Below, piece by piece: positions 26,753-35,876 of a stretch of 64,000 nucleotides of DNA. Under the pieces are notes generated by a model. That model made no database searches. It was not told the DNA's origin and worked only from the letters and a program-made list of their open reading frames with translations. The translations under genes were made by a program, and so were the position numbers. The stretch is taken from positions 19,853 to 83,852 of the forward strand of contig JAFARZ010000287.1 in the NCBI GenBank assembly GCA_019245115.1, read 5' to 3'. This stretch comes from Streptosporangiaceae bacterium. GTDB taxonomy: Bacteria; Actinomycetota; Actinomycetes; Streptosporangiales; Streptosporangiaceae. Numbering within the stretch: the first letter of the stretch is position 1; every line of letters starts with the position of its first letter.

Positions 26753-29263
26753 TCAGCCGGTAACATCGAAGGCCAGCTGACCGCCGGACGCGTCGACCCG
26801 GACTTCCTGGCCGCGCTGGATGGCGCCATCGAGAAGCATCCGGGAAAGCCTGTTGTCCACCTCGCGCTGGATGGTGCGGCGCATCGGGCGAGCGCCGAAC
26901 TCTGGCTGGTAGCCGCGCTCGGCGACCCAGCCCACCGCGGCGGGGCTGAACTCCAGCTTCACCCCCTGGGCATGCAGCTTGCGGCGGGTCTCGTCCAGTA
27001 GCAGCTCGGTGATCTGGCGGAGCTGCTCACGGCCGAGCTGACGGAAGATGATGATCTCGTCTATCCGGTTGAGGAACTCGGGCCGGAAGGACTCCCGCAG
27101 CCGTCGCATGAGCTGCTCCTGGATCGCGCCGCCCTGGCGGGAGGCGGAGGCGGTGCCGGTGAACCCGAAGCTGTCGCCAGACCGCGCGATGAGGTCTGAG
27201 CCGATGTTGCTGGTCATGATCAGGACCGTGTTCCGGAAGTCCACGGTCCGGCCCTGGCCGTCGGTCAGGCGGCCATCCTCGAGGACCTGGAGCAGGATGT
27301 TGAACACATCCGGATGCGCCTTCTCGATCTCGTCCAGCAGGACGACCGAGTACGGACGCCGGCGGACCGCCTCGGTAAGCTGCCCGGCCTCCTCGTAGCC
27401 GACGTATCCGGGCGGCGCGCCGACCATGCGGCTCACCGTGTGGCGCTCGGAGAACTCGCTCATGTCCAGCCGGATCATCCGGCTCTCGTCGCCGAACAGA
27501 GCCTCGGCCAGGGTGCGGGCCAGTTCGGTCTTGCCGACGCCGGTGGGGCCGAGAAACAGGAAGCTTCCGGTCGGCCGGCCGGGATCGCCGAGTCCGGAGC
27601 GGGCCCGCCGTACCGCCTCGGCGACCGCGGCAACCGCCTCATCCTGGCCGATGACCCGCTGGTGGAGGTGCTCCTCCAGGCGCAGCAGCCGGTCCTTTTC
27701 TTCCTCGGTGAGCTGGCTGACAGGTATTCCGGTAGCCCGCGACACCACGTCGGCGATGTCGTTCACGGTGACCTCGGGAACCTCGGACGTCCCGCCGCTG
27801 AAGCTGGCGATCCGTTCCCGGAGCTGGTTGACGCGCTCCTTGAGCTGCGCCGCGCGCTCGTAATCCTCGCTCGCGACCGCCTGATCCTTGTCCCGCTGCA
27901 GCTGGTCGGCCTCCCGCTCCAGGTTGCGCAGGTCGGTGCCGGGGGTCTTGGTGCGGAGCCGGACCCGGGCGCCGGCCTGGTCGATCAGGTCGATCGCCTT
28001 GTCGGGAAGGTACCGGTCGGTGATGTAGCGGTCGGACAGTTCGGCTGCCGCGACCAGCGCCTCGTCGGTGTACCGCACCTGGTGATGAGCCTCGTAGCGG
28101 TCGCGCAGCCCGCGCAGGATCTCGACCGTGTCCGCCACGGCCGGCTCGGGCACGATGATCGGCTGGAACCGCCGGGCCAGCGCGGCGTCCTTCTCGATGT
28201 TCTTGCGGTATTCATCCAGCGTGGTAGCGCCGATGATGTGCAGCTCGCCGCGGGCCAGCGCCGGCTTGAGCATGTTGGATGCGTCCATCCCGCCTTCGCC
28301 GCTGCCGCCCGCACCCATCACGGTGTGCAGCTCGTCGATGAAGATCACCAGATCGTCCGCGTGGTCGCCGATCTCGTCGATGATCCGCTTCATCCGCTCC
28401 TCGAAGTCGCCCCGGTACCTGGTGCCGGCCACCACGCCGGACAGGTCCACCTGGATGACCCGCTTGCCCGCCAGGGTCGCCGGCACGTCGTCGTCCACGA
28501 TCCGCTGCGCGATGCCCTCCACGATCGCCGTCTTGCCCACTCCGGCCTCACCGATCAGCACCGGGTTGTTCTTCGTCCGCCGCGACAGCACCTCGACCGT
28601 CTGCTCGATCTGCTCGTTCCGGCCGATGACCGGGTCGATCCGGCCTTCCCTGGCCAGTGCGGTGAGGTCGCGGCCGAAGCTGTCCAGCGTGGGAGTGCTC
28701 GGCGGCCGCTGCTGGCCGGGAGGCGCGCCGCGCCCGGGAGGCGCGCCCTGGCCGGCGAGGGCGCGCTGAAATGCCTCGGGCGTGAGCCGCGCGCCGGACA
28801 TCATCCGGCCGGCGCCGGACTCGGGGTTGACCGCGAGCGCCAGCAGGATGTGCTCGGGACCGATGTAGGAGGAACCGAGCGCGCGCGAGATCCGGTGTGA
28901 GTCCAGCAGGGCGCGCTTCGCGGCCGGCGTGAGCGCCGGCGGCTCGGTGCGGCTCTGCTCGTGGGGGACCTGCTGCTCGATCTCGCGGGCCAGCGCGTCC
29001 GGGTCGGCTCCGGCGCGGGCAAGCAGCTGGCGGGTGGGTTCCAGCTTGGCGGCGGCCCACAGCAGGTGCTCGGTATCCAGATCGGCTCCGCCCCATTCGG
29101 CGGCCTGCGTCGCCGCGGCCGCCACCAGTTCCCGGGCCGGCCCGCTCATCAGCCGGGTGATATCGATCCGCTGGCCGGCCCGACGCGGCGCGCCCGTGCC
29201 GAAGAAATGGCCGAGGAAGTCGTCGAATGGGCTGGGCTCGCCAGGCCCGAAGTAGCCGGTCAT
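26753..29263 (-). CDS. ClpC-like AAA+ unfoldase (ATP-dependent Clp protease ATP-binding subunit)
   Basis: 836 residues with two AAA+ modules. The N-terminus ([22 protein letters not shown]) is Gly/Phe-rich and unlike housekeeping ClpC; it is followed by two Clp_N repeats (about 45-165) and a Pro/Gly linker. Module 1 has Walker [10 protein letters not shown] and Walker [10 protein letters not shown]; module 2 has GPTGVGKTE and [15 protein letters not shown]-type coiled segment ([21 protein letters not shown]) lies between them, as in ClpC and not ClpB. It probably unfolds substrates for ClpP as a second ClpC paralogue; the usual actinobacterial clpC context is absent. It is divergent from the DksA-like gene. 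Confidence 0.9.
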   Translation of the reverse strand: MTGYFGPGEPSPFDDFLGHFFGTGAPRRAGQRIDITRLMSGPARELVAAAATQAAEWGGADLDTEHLLWAAAKLEPTRQLLARAGADPDALAREIEQQVPHEQSRTEPPALTPAAKRALLDSHRISRALGSSYIGPEHILLALAVNPESGAGRMMSGARLTPEAFQRALAGQGAPPGRGAPPGQQRPPSTPTLDSFGRDLTALAREGRIDPVIGRNEQIEQTVEVLSRRTKNNPVLIGEAGVGKTAIVEGIAQRIVDDDVPATLAGKRVIQVDLSGVVAGTRYRGDFEERMKRIIDEIGDHADDLVIFIDELHTVMGAGGSGEGGMDASNMLKPALARGELHIIGATTLDEYRKNIEKDAALARRFQPIIVPEPAVADTVEILRGLRDRYEAHHQVRYTDEALVAAAELSDRYITDRYLPDKAIDLIDQAGARVRLRTKTPGTDLRNLEREADQLQRDKDQAVASEDYERAAQLKERVNQLRERIASFSGGTSEVPEVTVNDIADVVSRATGIPVSQLTEEEKDRLLRLEEHLHQRVIGQDEAVAAVAEAVRRARSGLGDPGRPTGSFLFLGPTGVGKTELARTLAEALFGDESRMIRLDMSEFSERHTVSRMVGAPPGYVGYEEAGQLTEAVRRRPYSVVLLDEIEKAHPDVFNILLQVLEDGRLTDGQGRTVDFRNTVLIMTSNIGSDLIARSGDSFGFTGTASASRQGGAIQEQLMRRLRESFRPEFLNRIDEIIIFRQLGREQLRQITELLLDETRRKLHAQGVKLEFSPAAVGWVAERGYQPEFGARPMRRTIQREVDNRLSRMLLDGAIQRGQEVRVDASGGQLAFDVTG

Positions 29264-29404
29264 CAGTCACCCTCCTGCGCGGCGGTTCCCGGGAGTGTGA
29301 CCCGCCCTACCCGCCGGGCGAACGGCTGAACCACCCGCCCGGGGATGGATCAACCGCTGATGGGCATATGGTGACGGGTGACACGACAGGGGAGGCTGAC
29401 CGGA

Positions 29405-29743
29405 ATGGACGAGCAACGAGCCCGCGCCTTGCTGGAGGCAGAACGCGCTGAAGTGCAGAGCCTCCTGAGCCAGACGCAGGAAGCCGCTGAAGAAGACCGC
29501 GAGCAGGAAGGCGTGACGGGTGACATCGCTGACGTGGCGCAGCCCCTGACCGCCGAGGGAATGGACGACGCCATCGCCGAGAACCTGCGGGACCGGCTGG
29601 ACGCCATCGAACGGGCCCTGGACCGGATCGCCAAGGGCACCTACGGCAAGTCGGTCCGCAGCGGCACGCCAATCCCGGACGAGCGCCTCGAAGCCGACCC
29701 GGCCGCCGAACTGACCGTGGAAGAGGCCGCCGCGGAGCGATAA
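29405..29743 (+). CDS. DksA/TraR-like small coiled-coil protein lacking the zinc cysteines
   Basis: 112 residues from ATG 29405, which has GGGAGG 9 nt upstream; the track start adds nine residues. An acidic coiled coil (about 1-70, DEQRARALLEAERAEVQSLL) is followed by a degenerate zinc-finger segment KGTYGKSVRSGTPIPDERLEADPAAEL. In DksA/TraR proteins the pattern is YGxCxxCGxxI; here both cysteines are Ser, so zinc binding is lost. A role on RNA polymerase through the secondary channel is possible but unproven. It is divergent from the clpC-like gene. Confidence 0.82.
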   Translation: MDEQRARALLEAERAEVQSLLSQTQEAAEEDREQEGVTGDIADVAQPLTAEGMDDAIAENLRDRLDAIERALDRIAKGTYGKSVRSGTPIPDERLEADPAAELTVEEAAAER

Positions 29744-29826
29744 CTTGCCGCCGCCGGGCCGGCGCTGAGCGACAGCCCCCAGGGCCGGCGCTCTGCGATA
29801 GCCCCAGGGCCGGCCCTGGGGCCCGG

Positions 29827-29844
29827 CGATAACAGCAAGAAGCG
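29827..29844 (+). repeat. dispersed 18-bp repeat, copy 3
   Basis: CGATAACAGCAAGAAGCG; identical to copy 1 except for the first base. Lies 86 bp past the DksA-like stop. Confidence 0.7.
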
Positions 29845-29866
29845 TTGGCCGCCATGGGTGAGCCGT

Positions 29867-29884
29867 TGATAACAGCAAGAAGCG
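29867..29884 (+). repeat. dispersed 18-bp repeat, copy 4
   Basis: TGATAACAGCAAGAAGCG, exact match to copy 1, 40 bp from copy 3. The 40-41 bp spacing is the same as between copies 1 and 2. Confidence 0.7.
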
Positions 29885-29991
29885 GCGGGCCGCGGGGTCC
29901 GGTAGCTCGCTGAAATGCTCTGGTCGGTCTTGGCGAATTGCGCGTATCGCCACATAACAGGCACATGCCACCGCCAGCTCGTGGAACATAA

Positions 29992-30046
29992 GAGCCTCCC
30001 GGAGGAAAGGGCGCCGGAAACCGGCGCCCAAGCTTCCGGGAGGCTC
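29992..30046. repeat. 55-nt hairpin repeat, copy B (best conserved stem)
   Basis: 26-nt arms around an AAA loop; 22 of 26 positions pair. The outer stem GAGCCTCCCGGA is perfect and the core is GGGCGCCGG/CCGGCGCCC. TTTCCTTCCGCGTCG follows. It could be a bidirectional terminator between the convergent genes, but the same architecture recurs at 11.2 and 38.0 kb. Confidence 0.8.
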
Positions 30047-30096
30047 TTTCCTTCCGCGTCGCCAGGCAGCCGCCGTAGACATAACCGCTATACCGC

Positions 30097-30114
30097 TGAT
30101 AACAGCAAGAAGCG
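30097..30114 (+). repeat. dispersed 18-bp repeat, copy 5
   Basis: TGATAACAGCAAGAAGCG, exact match to copy 1, about 50 bp downstream of hairpin copy B. Confidence 0.7.
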
Positions 30115-30238
30115 CCAAGCGCCTGGTGCGTGGCAACTGGTGCCTGGTGCCTGGTGCCTGGTTGTGGGTGGTCTGGGCGATCATCGGTGTCGCGCCGTGT
30201 TGGCGCCGGCTACGCGCTGGGCGGCGGCTTTCTCGCCG

Positions 30239-31570
30239 TCAGCCTGGCCGGGACCCTGTACCAGGAACGGAAGCTGCTGGCCCGGCGTCGCTAGCGCGGC
30301 GGGACGGTTTCTCCGGGGGCGGCCAGTCGGTGCCGGACGGCCACCAGCCGACCCGTTGCGGCAGCTGGGCATGCGGATTCCGGCCGCGAGCGGCGAACCG
30401 CTCCATCCGGGTCGCGCCCGGCAGTTCGACCCGCGCCGACATCAGGCTGACCCCGGTACCGGTCAGTTCCACCCAGCAGATCTGCTGGGTCCGCACGTAC
30501 GCCGGGGGTAGCCCGAGCCGGCCGCCCAGCGCCTCCACCACCGATGTGCACGACCCCGAGTTCGCGTAGAAACCGGACCCGGTGGCCCGCAGCTCGGGAT
30601 GGTGCGTGTGCCCGGACACGAAGCCCTGGTAGCCGTCGCTCACGAGATCAACGGCCCGCTGCCGGGCCGCCTTGTTCTGCCCGTACCCCCGCTCGTCCAG
30701 CGCCAGCGCCGAGATGGACAGCCACGCCCGCCGGGCCATGATCGCCACCAGCGCGACGACCACCACCAGGTCGACCAGCGCCCCGTAGCCGAGGATCACC
30801 CCGCCGTGGATCCACACCCCGGTGTCCGGGTACCGCGACCGGACATCGGAGTACCAGGGGATCCGCACCAGGATCAGCAGCGCGAGCGGGATGACGATGA
30901 GCCACCACAGGTGCCGTATCAGCTTGCGGTACACCAGCCGTGACCCGACGAAGGACGGGAAGTCCGTCGGATCGGCCATCTCGTGCGCCCCGTCGACCCA
31001 GCCACGCCCCAGCCACTCGATCCGCGGGATCACCTCCCGTACGATGTGATGCCCGATCGGCGTGTCGAGTGAGTTCCGCGCGTCGTGGAAGCAGTTGTAC
31101 GGGTCGAGCTGGTGGCCGTGCTCGACGCGCACCTTGCGGCCGCCGGGCAGCACCAGGTCCGCCTCCAGGCACAGCCGGGCGCCGGTCAGCTCCCAGATCG
31201 CGTCGGCCGCCTTCACATCCCAGGCCAGATCGCCGTCATGGTTGCCGATCACGTAGATGACCTGGCCGCCGCGCTGGGTCACCGCGAGCAGCGCGGCGCA
31301 CAGATCCTCGTGCGCGCGCAGGATGTCGGTGGCCGTCGCCTCGCTGAAGCCGAGCAACTCGACCACGTCGCCGGCCAGGACCACGGTCAGCGGCTCGGCG
31401 CCCGCGGACTCTGTCTCCGATGTCAGGCGCTCCACCAGCGTGGCGCATGACCGCCCGGACACGTCGGTCCGCACCGGTGGCAGGTGCAGGTCGCTGGCGA
31501 CAATGACCGTGCCGCCGGATGGCACGGTCACGTCGAGCAGGTCAGCGACCTCAGGTCTCGGCGACGGCAT
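30239..31570 (-). CDS. membrane-anchored metallophosphoesterase
   Basis: 443 residues from ATG 31570 (MPSPRPEVADLLD); the longer track ORF starts at 31702 inside the divergent gene's start region. Calcineurin-like motifs are complete: ASDLHLP, LAGDVVELLG, VIGNHDGDLAW, EHGHQLDPYN and SGHTHHPEL. Two or three hydrophobic helices (about 225-245 and 265-290) interrupt the domain, so the enzyme is membrane bound. The family includes UDP-2,3-diacylglucosamine hydrolase-like and cyclic-nucleotide phosphodiesterases; the substrate is unknown. A Pro/Arg-rich tail ends the protein. It is divergent from the ValRS-like gene. Confidence 0.85.
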   Translation of the reverse strand: MPSPRPEVADLLDVTVPSGGTVIVASDLHLPPVRTDVSGRSCATLVERLTSETESAGAEPLTVVLAGDVVELLGFSEATATDILRAHEDLCAALLAVTQRGGQVIYVIGNHDGDLAWDVKAADAIWELTGARLCLEADLVLPGGRKVRVEHGHQLDPYNCFHDARNSLDTPIGHHIVREVIPRIEWLGRGWVDGAHEMADPTDFPSFVGSRLVYRKLIRHLWWLIVIPLALLILVRIPWYSDVRSRYPDTGVWIHGGVILGYGALVDLVVVVALVAIMARRAWLSISALALDERGYGQNKAARQRAVDLVSDGYQGFVSGHTHHPELRATGSGFYANSGSCTSVVEALGGRLGLPPAYVRTQQICWVELTGTGVSLMSARVELPGATRMERFAARGRNPHAQLPQRVGWWPSGTDWPPPEKPSRRASDAGPAASVPGTGSRPG

Positions 31571-31691
31571 AGCTGACAGCGTTCCTTCCCACTGGGAGAT
31601 ACCCAGCCCGCTAAGACTAAGACGCCGCGGCTCCCCCCATGGTTCGGGTTGGCATTTAACCAATGGTTGAGCCACCGTCCGTTCGTGAAAA

Positions 31692-34091
31692 ATGGGTTCC
31701 ATGGAGTCCGCGAGTTACGACCACCTGAGCGTGGAAGCGGCGGCCCGGGAACTCTGGGAATCCGCCGACGTGTACCGGTACGTGCCCGGCGATGGCCAGG
31801 CTTTCAGCGTCGACACGCCGCCGGCCTATGTATCCGCGGACCACCTGCACGTCGGGCACGCGATGAGCTACTCGCAGCCGGACTTCATCGTGCGCTACCG
31901 CCGCATGCGCGGCGAGCGGGTGTTCTACCCGATGGGCTTCGACGACAACGGCCTGCCCACCGAGCGGTTCGTCGAGCAGGCGCATGGGGTCAGTGCCGCC
32001 GGCATGCCGCGTGCGGAGTTCGTCGAGCTGTGCCTGGCCGAGACCCGGCGGGTCGGCGCGGTGTACGAGGAGCTGTGGCGCCGCCTCGGCCTGTCGGTCG
32101 ACTGGTCGCTGCGCTACTCGACGATCGACGCGCGCTGCCAGCGGACCGCCCAGGCCGCCTTCATCAAGCATCACGAGCTGGGAAACATGCGGCGGGCCGA
32201 GGATCCGGTGCTGTGGTGCCCGCAGGACAGGACGGCGCTGGCTCAGGCAGACCTAGAAGATAACGAACGTACTGGATTGCTCTACCCGGTAACCTTCACC
32301 GGCCCGGGTGGTGAGTCGCTGCCCATCGCCACCACCCGTCCTGAGCTGCTGCCCGCCTGCGTCGCGCTGTACCACCACCCGGACGACGCGCGGTACACCG
32401 GGCTGTCCAGCGCGCGGGTGCCGCTGTTCGGCTACCAGGTGCCGGTGCTCGCCGACGACATGGTGGACCCGGAGTACGGGACCGGGCTGATGATGATGTG
32501 CACGTTCGGGGACAGCGAGGACGTGCTGCGCTGGCGGCGCGACCGGCTGGCCCATGGGCTGGCGCTGCGGATGGTGGTGACGCCGGACGGCCGGATGGGG
32601 GAGCCGGCCGGGCCGTTCGCCGGGCTGACGCTGGCCGATGCGCGCAAGGCCATCGTGGTTGCTCTTGAATCGGCGATCGGCGCCAGACAGATCCGGCACG
32701 TGGTGAGCGTCCACGAGCGGTGCCAGACGCCCGTGGAGTTCCAGATCAGGCCGCAGTGGTTCATCGCGATCCGGGAGAACGCCGACCGGTTCCGGGCCAG
32801 GGCGGCGGAGCTCGAGTGGATCCCGCCGTTCATGCGGCACCGGCTCGAGGACTGGATCGACGGGCTGAAATGGGACTGGAACATCTCCCGGCAGCGGCGT
32901 TACGGCGTGCCGTTCCCGGTGTGGTTCTGCTCCTCATGCGGAGAGGCGGTGCTGGCCAGCCTCGAGGACCTTCCGGTGGATCCGCTGGTGGACAAGCCAA
33001 GGGCGCCGTGTGCCTCGTGCGGGTCGCCTGAATTCACGCCGGACGAGGACGTGATGGACACATGGATGACGTCCTCGCTGAGCCCGCAGATCAACTGCGG
33101 CTGGGACGGCGATCCGATGTCCGTGCGGGTACAGGGGTTCGAGATCATCCGGACGTGGCTGTTCTACACGATCGTGCAGTCGGAACTGCTGCTGGGGCGG
33201 CTGCCCTGGCGTGCGGCGATGATCGCCGGCTGGGGGCTGAACGAGCAGGGCCGCAAACTGTCCAAGCGAGACGTTTCGGCGGCGCGGTACTCGCCTTCGG
33301 ATGTGATGGAGCGGTACGGCGCGGACGCGCTGCGGCTGTGGGCGGCCAGGGCGCGCAGCGGCACCGACCTGCGCTACAACGAGAAGGACGTCAGGACCGG
33401 GCGCAAGTTCGCGGTGAAGCTGTGGAACGTGGGCCGGTTCGTGGCGATGAACCTCGGGGAGGGGCGCCTCCACGGCGGCCCGCCCCCGGTCCATGAGCGC
33501 GCCCTGGTCGACCGCTGGGTGCTGTCGCACCTGGCCGCCACGGTGGCCGAGGCGACCGCGGCGTTCGAGTCGTATGAGTACGCCCAGGCGTATCAGGCGG
33601 CGTCGCGGATGTTCTGGTCGGTGTACTGCGACAGGTACCTGGAGATGATCAAGGACCAGGTGGCGTCGGATCCGGGTACCCGCTGGACGCTGTGGGAGAC
33701 GTACCGGGTGCTGCTGGGGCTGTTCGCGCCCTTCGCTCCGTTCGTCACCGAGGAGATGTACCAGCGGTTCTACCGGCGCCACGAGGGCGCGCCGTCGCTG
33801 CACGTGACTTCGTGGCCGGCGGCCGATCCGGCCTGGGTGTCCGACGTGTCCGCCGCCGACCAGCTCGCCGTGATCCTGGACGCCACCCGGGTGCTACGCA
33901 GCCGGGAGAAACTCGGCAACTCCGCGCGGCTGCGCGCGCTGACGCTGCAGGCCCACCATCCCGCGGCGTCGGCGCTGCTGGACGTCATCGCCGAGCCGCT
34001 GCGGGTGGCCGCCCGCGCCGACGCGGTGGTCTTCGGCGAGGCGGCCCACCCCAGCGGCGTCGACGGCATTACGGTAGCCATCGCCGCCTGA
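31692..34091 (+). CDS. class I aminoacyl-tRNA synthetase, archaeal-type valyl-tRNA synthetase paralogue
   Basis: 799 residues from ATG 31692 (ATG 31701 possible). The HIGH motif is HVGH at 53-56 and the KMSKS motif is KLSKR at about 522-526. The editing domain has ATTRPELLPACVALYHHP and GTGLMMMCTFGDSEDVLRW, whose CTFGD signature marks ValRS. A Cys4 zinc site (FCSSCGE ... CASCGS) precedes VMDTWMTSSLSPQI and EIIRTWLFYT, which match archaeal/rickettsial ValRS rather than the usual bacterial enzyme. The C-terminal coiled coil of bacterial ValRS is missing. The housekeeping valS is therefore expected elsewhere. Possible roles are a resistant duplicate enzyme or a specialised synthetase. Confidence 0.85.
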   Translation: MGSMESASYDHLSVEAAARELWESADVYRYVPGDGQAFSVDTPPAYVSADHLHVGHAMSYSQPDFIVRYRRMRGERVFYPMGFDDNGLPTERFVEQAHGVSAAGMPRAEFVELCLAETRRVGAVYEELWRRLGLSVDWSLRYSTIDARCQRTAQAAFIKHHELGNMRRAEDPVLWCPQDRTALAQADLEDNERTGLLYPVTFTGPGGESLPIATTRPELLPACVALYHHPDDARYTGLSSARVPLFGYQVPVLADDMVDPEYGTGLMMMCTFGDSEDVLRWRRDRLAHGLALRMVVTPDGRMGEPAGPFAGLTLADARKAIVVALESAIGARQIRHVVSVHERCQTPVEFQIRPQWFIAIRENADRFRARAAELEWIPPFMRHRLEDWIDGLKWDWNISRQRRYGVPFPVWFCSSCGEAVLASLEDLPVDPLVDKPRAPCASCGSPEFTPDEDVMDTWMTSSLSPQINCGWDGDPMSVRVQGFEIIRTWLFYTIVQSELLLGRLPWRAAMIAGWGLNEQGRKLSKRDVSAARYSPSDVMERYGADALRLWAARARSGTDLRYNEKDVRTGRKFAVKLWNVGRFVAMNLGEGRLHGGPPPVHERALVDRWVLSHLAATVAEATAAFESYEYAQAYQAASRMFWSVYCDRYLEMIKDQVASDPGTRWTLWETYRVLLGLFAPFAPFVTEEMYQRFYRRHEGAPSLHVTSWPAADPAWVSDVSAADQLAVILDATRVLRSREKLGNSARLRALTLQAHHPAASALLDVIAEPLRVAARADAVVFGEAAHPSGVDGITVAIAA

Positions 34092-34096
34092 GCCCG

Positions 34097-34786
34097 TTAC
34101 TTCTGCGACAGGGCGGCCAGGACGTCGTGGGCTATGGCGATCAAGCCGAACTGCCGGGCGGCGTCAGCCGGGGGAACGTGGATGAACGCGGCCGGTATGG
34201 CGGCCGTGCTCAGGAAGATATCGGCGTTGCCGGACACGACGTCGAGGCTCACCCCGTCGAGCCGGGGGTGGCCGGATCCGGCCGGGGTCACGATCATGAG
34301 CATCGCCTTCGCGCTGTCCCCGAGACCGGCAACCGGGCCTTCGACGGTGCTGAGCCTGGCGCCTTCCTTGATCGCCTGGGGATCGGTCCACATAGTCCCG
34401 AACACCGACACTGACCGGGGCTGGATGGAAGAGACCGCCTGGCCGTTGCTGGGAATAGTGACGGGGGCGGACGCGAAGGTGGTCATCGTCATCGAGAGCG
34501 TGCGAGGCTGGCCGCCGTTGAGCCGGTGCCACTGGCACCGGGCCGTACGGAGGGACTTGAGCGCCGGCCCGCCGGACGATTCGCCTATCGCACCGGGCAG
34601 GTACTTGTCCAGGGTGGTCGGCCTGACCAGCGCGCACGCTCCGGACAGCGCCACGTACTGCCGTGACTGGGCAGGGCTCACCGCGGCCGTCACGGCGACC
34701 GCGGCTGCCGTCGCGCCTGTTATGAGAATCACGCCGGCCGCGGCCAGCAGGCCGATCCGGATCCATCGTGTGGGCTGGTCAGGCAT
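34097..34786 (-). CDS. membrane-anchored or secreted protein of unknown function
   Basis: 229 residues. An N-terminal hydrophobic segment (IGLLAAAGVILITGATAAAVAVTAAV, about 11-36) without a lipobox is a signal anchor or signal peptide. The rest has two cysteines (SGACALVRP and TARCQWHRL) and GPVAGLGDSAKAMLMIV, resembling the DUF3558-like lipoprotein at 23.4 kb in layout (Cys pair, GLGDSA motif near residue 155). It may therefore be a distant relative. Tail to tail with the ValRS gene, 5 bp apart. Confidence 0.7.
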   Translation of the reverse strand: MPDQPTRWIRIGLLAAAGVILITGATAAAVAVTAAVSPAQSRQYVALSGACALVRPTTLDKYLPGAIGESSGGPALKSLRTARCQWHRLNGGQPRTLSMTMTTFASAPVTIPSNGQAVSSIQPRSVSVFGTMWTDPQAIKEGARLSTVEGPVAGLGDSAKAMLMIVTPAGSGHPRLDGVSLDVVSGNADIFLSTAAIPAAFIHVPPADAARQFGLIAIAHDVLAALSQK

Positions 34787-34853
34787 CGCATCACATCCCC
34801 GGCCCCCCGAGGCTTATCAGAGGTGGTACCACCGCCGTTCGTTAGTGTGGATT

Positions 34854-35813
34854 TTATTCGTAGAGCGCGGCGGTGGCACGGGCCGCGGCGGCCAGCCGGT
34901 CGCGTAGCTCCGCCGGTTCGAGTACCTCGATCTCGGGGCCCAGGGCCAGGAACTCACGGCAGGCGTGCTCGACCGACTCGATCGGTAGGACCGCGCGGGT
35001 CCGGCCGTCGGTATCGGGGACACCGGTCCGGGCCGCCGCCTCGGCGGCGGTGGCGGACAGGCGGGCGATGGCTGTTCCGGTGAGACGGACGGTGGCGTCC
35101 GCGCGGTGAAGCTGGTCCAGGAACTCGGTCGTGCTGGTCTTCCAGTAAGCGGCCAGGTCGAACGAGCCGGGGATGGCGAACTCTTCGTCCAGGACCTCCA
35201 GGGCGAGGATCTGATCGACGCGGTAGGTGCGCGGTCGCGGGCCGGTGTGCCGGGCGACCAGGTACCAGCGGCCGGCCTTGAGCACCAGGCCATAGGGTTC
35301 CAGGCGGCGGTCGACATCGGTCGGCGCCTTCCAGCGGCGGTAGCGCAGCCGGAGCGCGCGCCCGCGCCAGACCGCGTCCGCGACGGCCGGCAGGAACGGC
35401 GTCTCATCCGCGGTGGCGTACCAGCCAGTGGCATCCAGGTGGAAGCGGGACTGGACCTGGCCGACCTGCTCGGCCAGGGCCGGCGGGAGCGCGGCGCGGA
35501 CCTTGAGCTGAGCGGCCGCGAGCACCGAGCCGAGCCCCAGTTCGGCGGCGGGGCCGGGCAGCCCGGACAAGGACAGCGCCCGGGCCTCGTCCGGGCTGAG
35601 CCCGGTCAGCCTGGTCCGGTAGCCATCCAGCAGCCGGTAGCCGCCGCGGTGCCCGGCGTCGCCATACAACGGAATGCCCGCCGCGTGCAGCGACTCCACG
35701 TCGCGGTAGATGGTCCGGACGGAAACCTCCAGCTCCTCGGCGAGCTGGGTGGCCGTCAGCCGGCCGCGGCTCTGCAGCAGCAGAAGAATGGTCACCAGCC
35801 GGCTCGCGCGCAT
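34854..35813 (-). CDS. YafY-type WYL-domain transcription regulator
   Basis: 319 residues from ATG 35813 (MRASRLVTILLLLQSRGRLT); a GTG at 35837 would add eight residues. Winged HTH at about 5-60 (TATQLAEELEVSVRTIYRDVESLHAAGIPLYG), WYL domain about 135-215 with ALRLRYRRWKAPTDVDRRLEPYGLVLKAGRWYLVARH, and a C-terminal WCX extension. WYL domains bind nucleic acid or small ligands and control the HTH. A perfect inverted repeat TGACA-N5-TGTCA sits in the 63-bp divergent promoter shared with the next genes, so autoregulation and control of the pair at 35.9-36.8 kb is likely. Confidence 0.88.
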   Translation of the reverse strand: MRASRLVTILLLLQSRGRLTATQLAEELEVSVRTIYRDVESLHAAGIPLYGDAGHRGGYRLLDGYRTRLTGLSPDEARALSLSGLPGPAAELGLGSVLAAAQLKVRAALPPALAEQVGQVQSRFHLDATGWYATADETPFLPAVADAVWRGRALRLRYRRWKAPTDVDRRLEPYGLVLKAGRWYLVARHTGPRPRTYRVDQILALEVLDEEFAIPGSFDLAAYWKTSTTEFLDQLHRADATVRLTGTAIARLSATAAEAAARTGVPDTDGRTRAVLPIESVEHACREFLALGPEIEVLEPAELRDRLAAAARATAALYE

Positions 35814-35837
35814 GTGGCTTATTGTGATGCACTCCAC

Positions 35838-35852
35838 TGACAGAAGATGTCA
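35838..35852. promoter_or_regulatory. candidate WYL-regulator operator TGACA-N5-TGTCA
   Basis: Perfect 5-bp inverted repeat with a 5-nt spacer (TGACAGAAGATGTCA) midway between divergent starts at 35813 and 35877. Confidence 0.55.
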
Positions 35853-35876
35853 GGGAAGTGCCTCTAGCCTTCCGGC

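Larger units (their letters stand above)
29744..30238. other. 495-bp intergenic region with two repeat families
   Basis: No gene recognised between the convergent DksA-like and phosphoesterase genes. It contains a degenerate direct repeat of GCGCTCTGCGATAGCCCCAG type near 29770-29820, three copies of GATAACAGCAAGAAGCG and one near-perfect 55-nt hairpin. Around 30125-30165 there is a run of TGGTGCCTGG units. Confidence 0.6.

Noticed and set aside
27314-28900. 528-aa plus-strand ORF
   Set aside because: Lies antisense to the ClpC-like gene; no domain pattern.
29744-30238. tRNA or other RNA gene in the intergenic region
   Set aside because: No cloverleaf or T-loop GTTCGA pattern; the structure is explained by the repeated hairpin.
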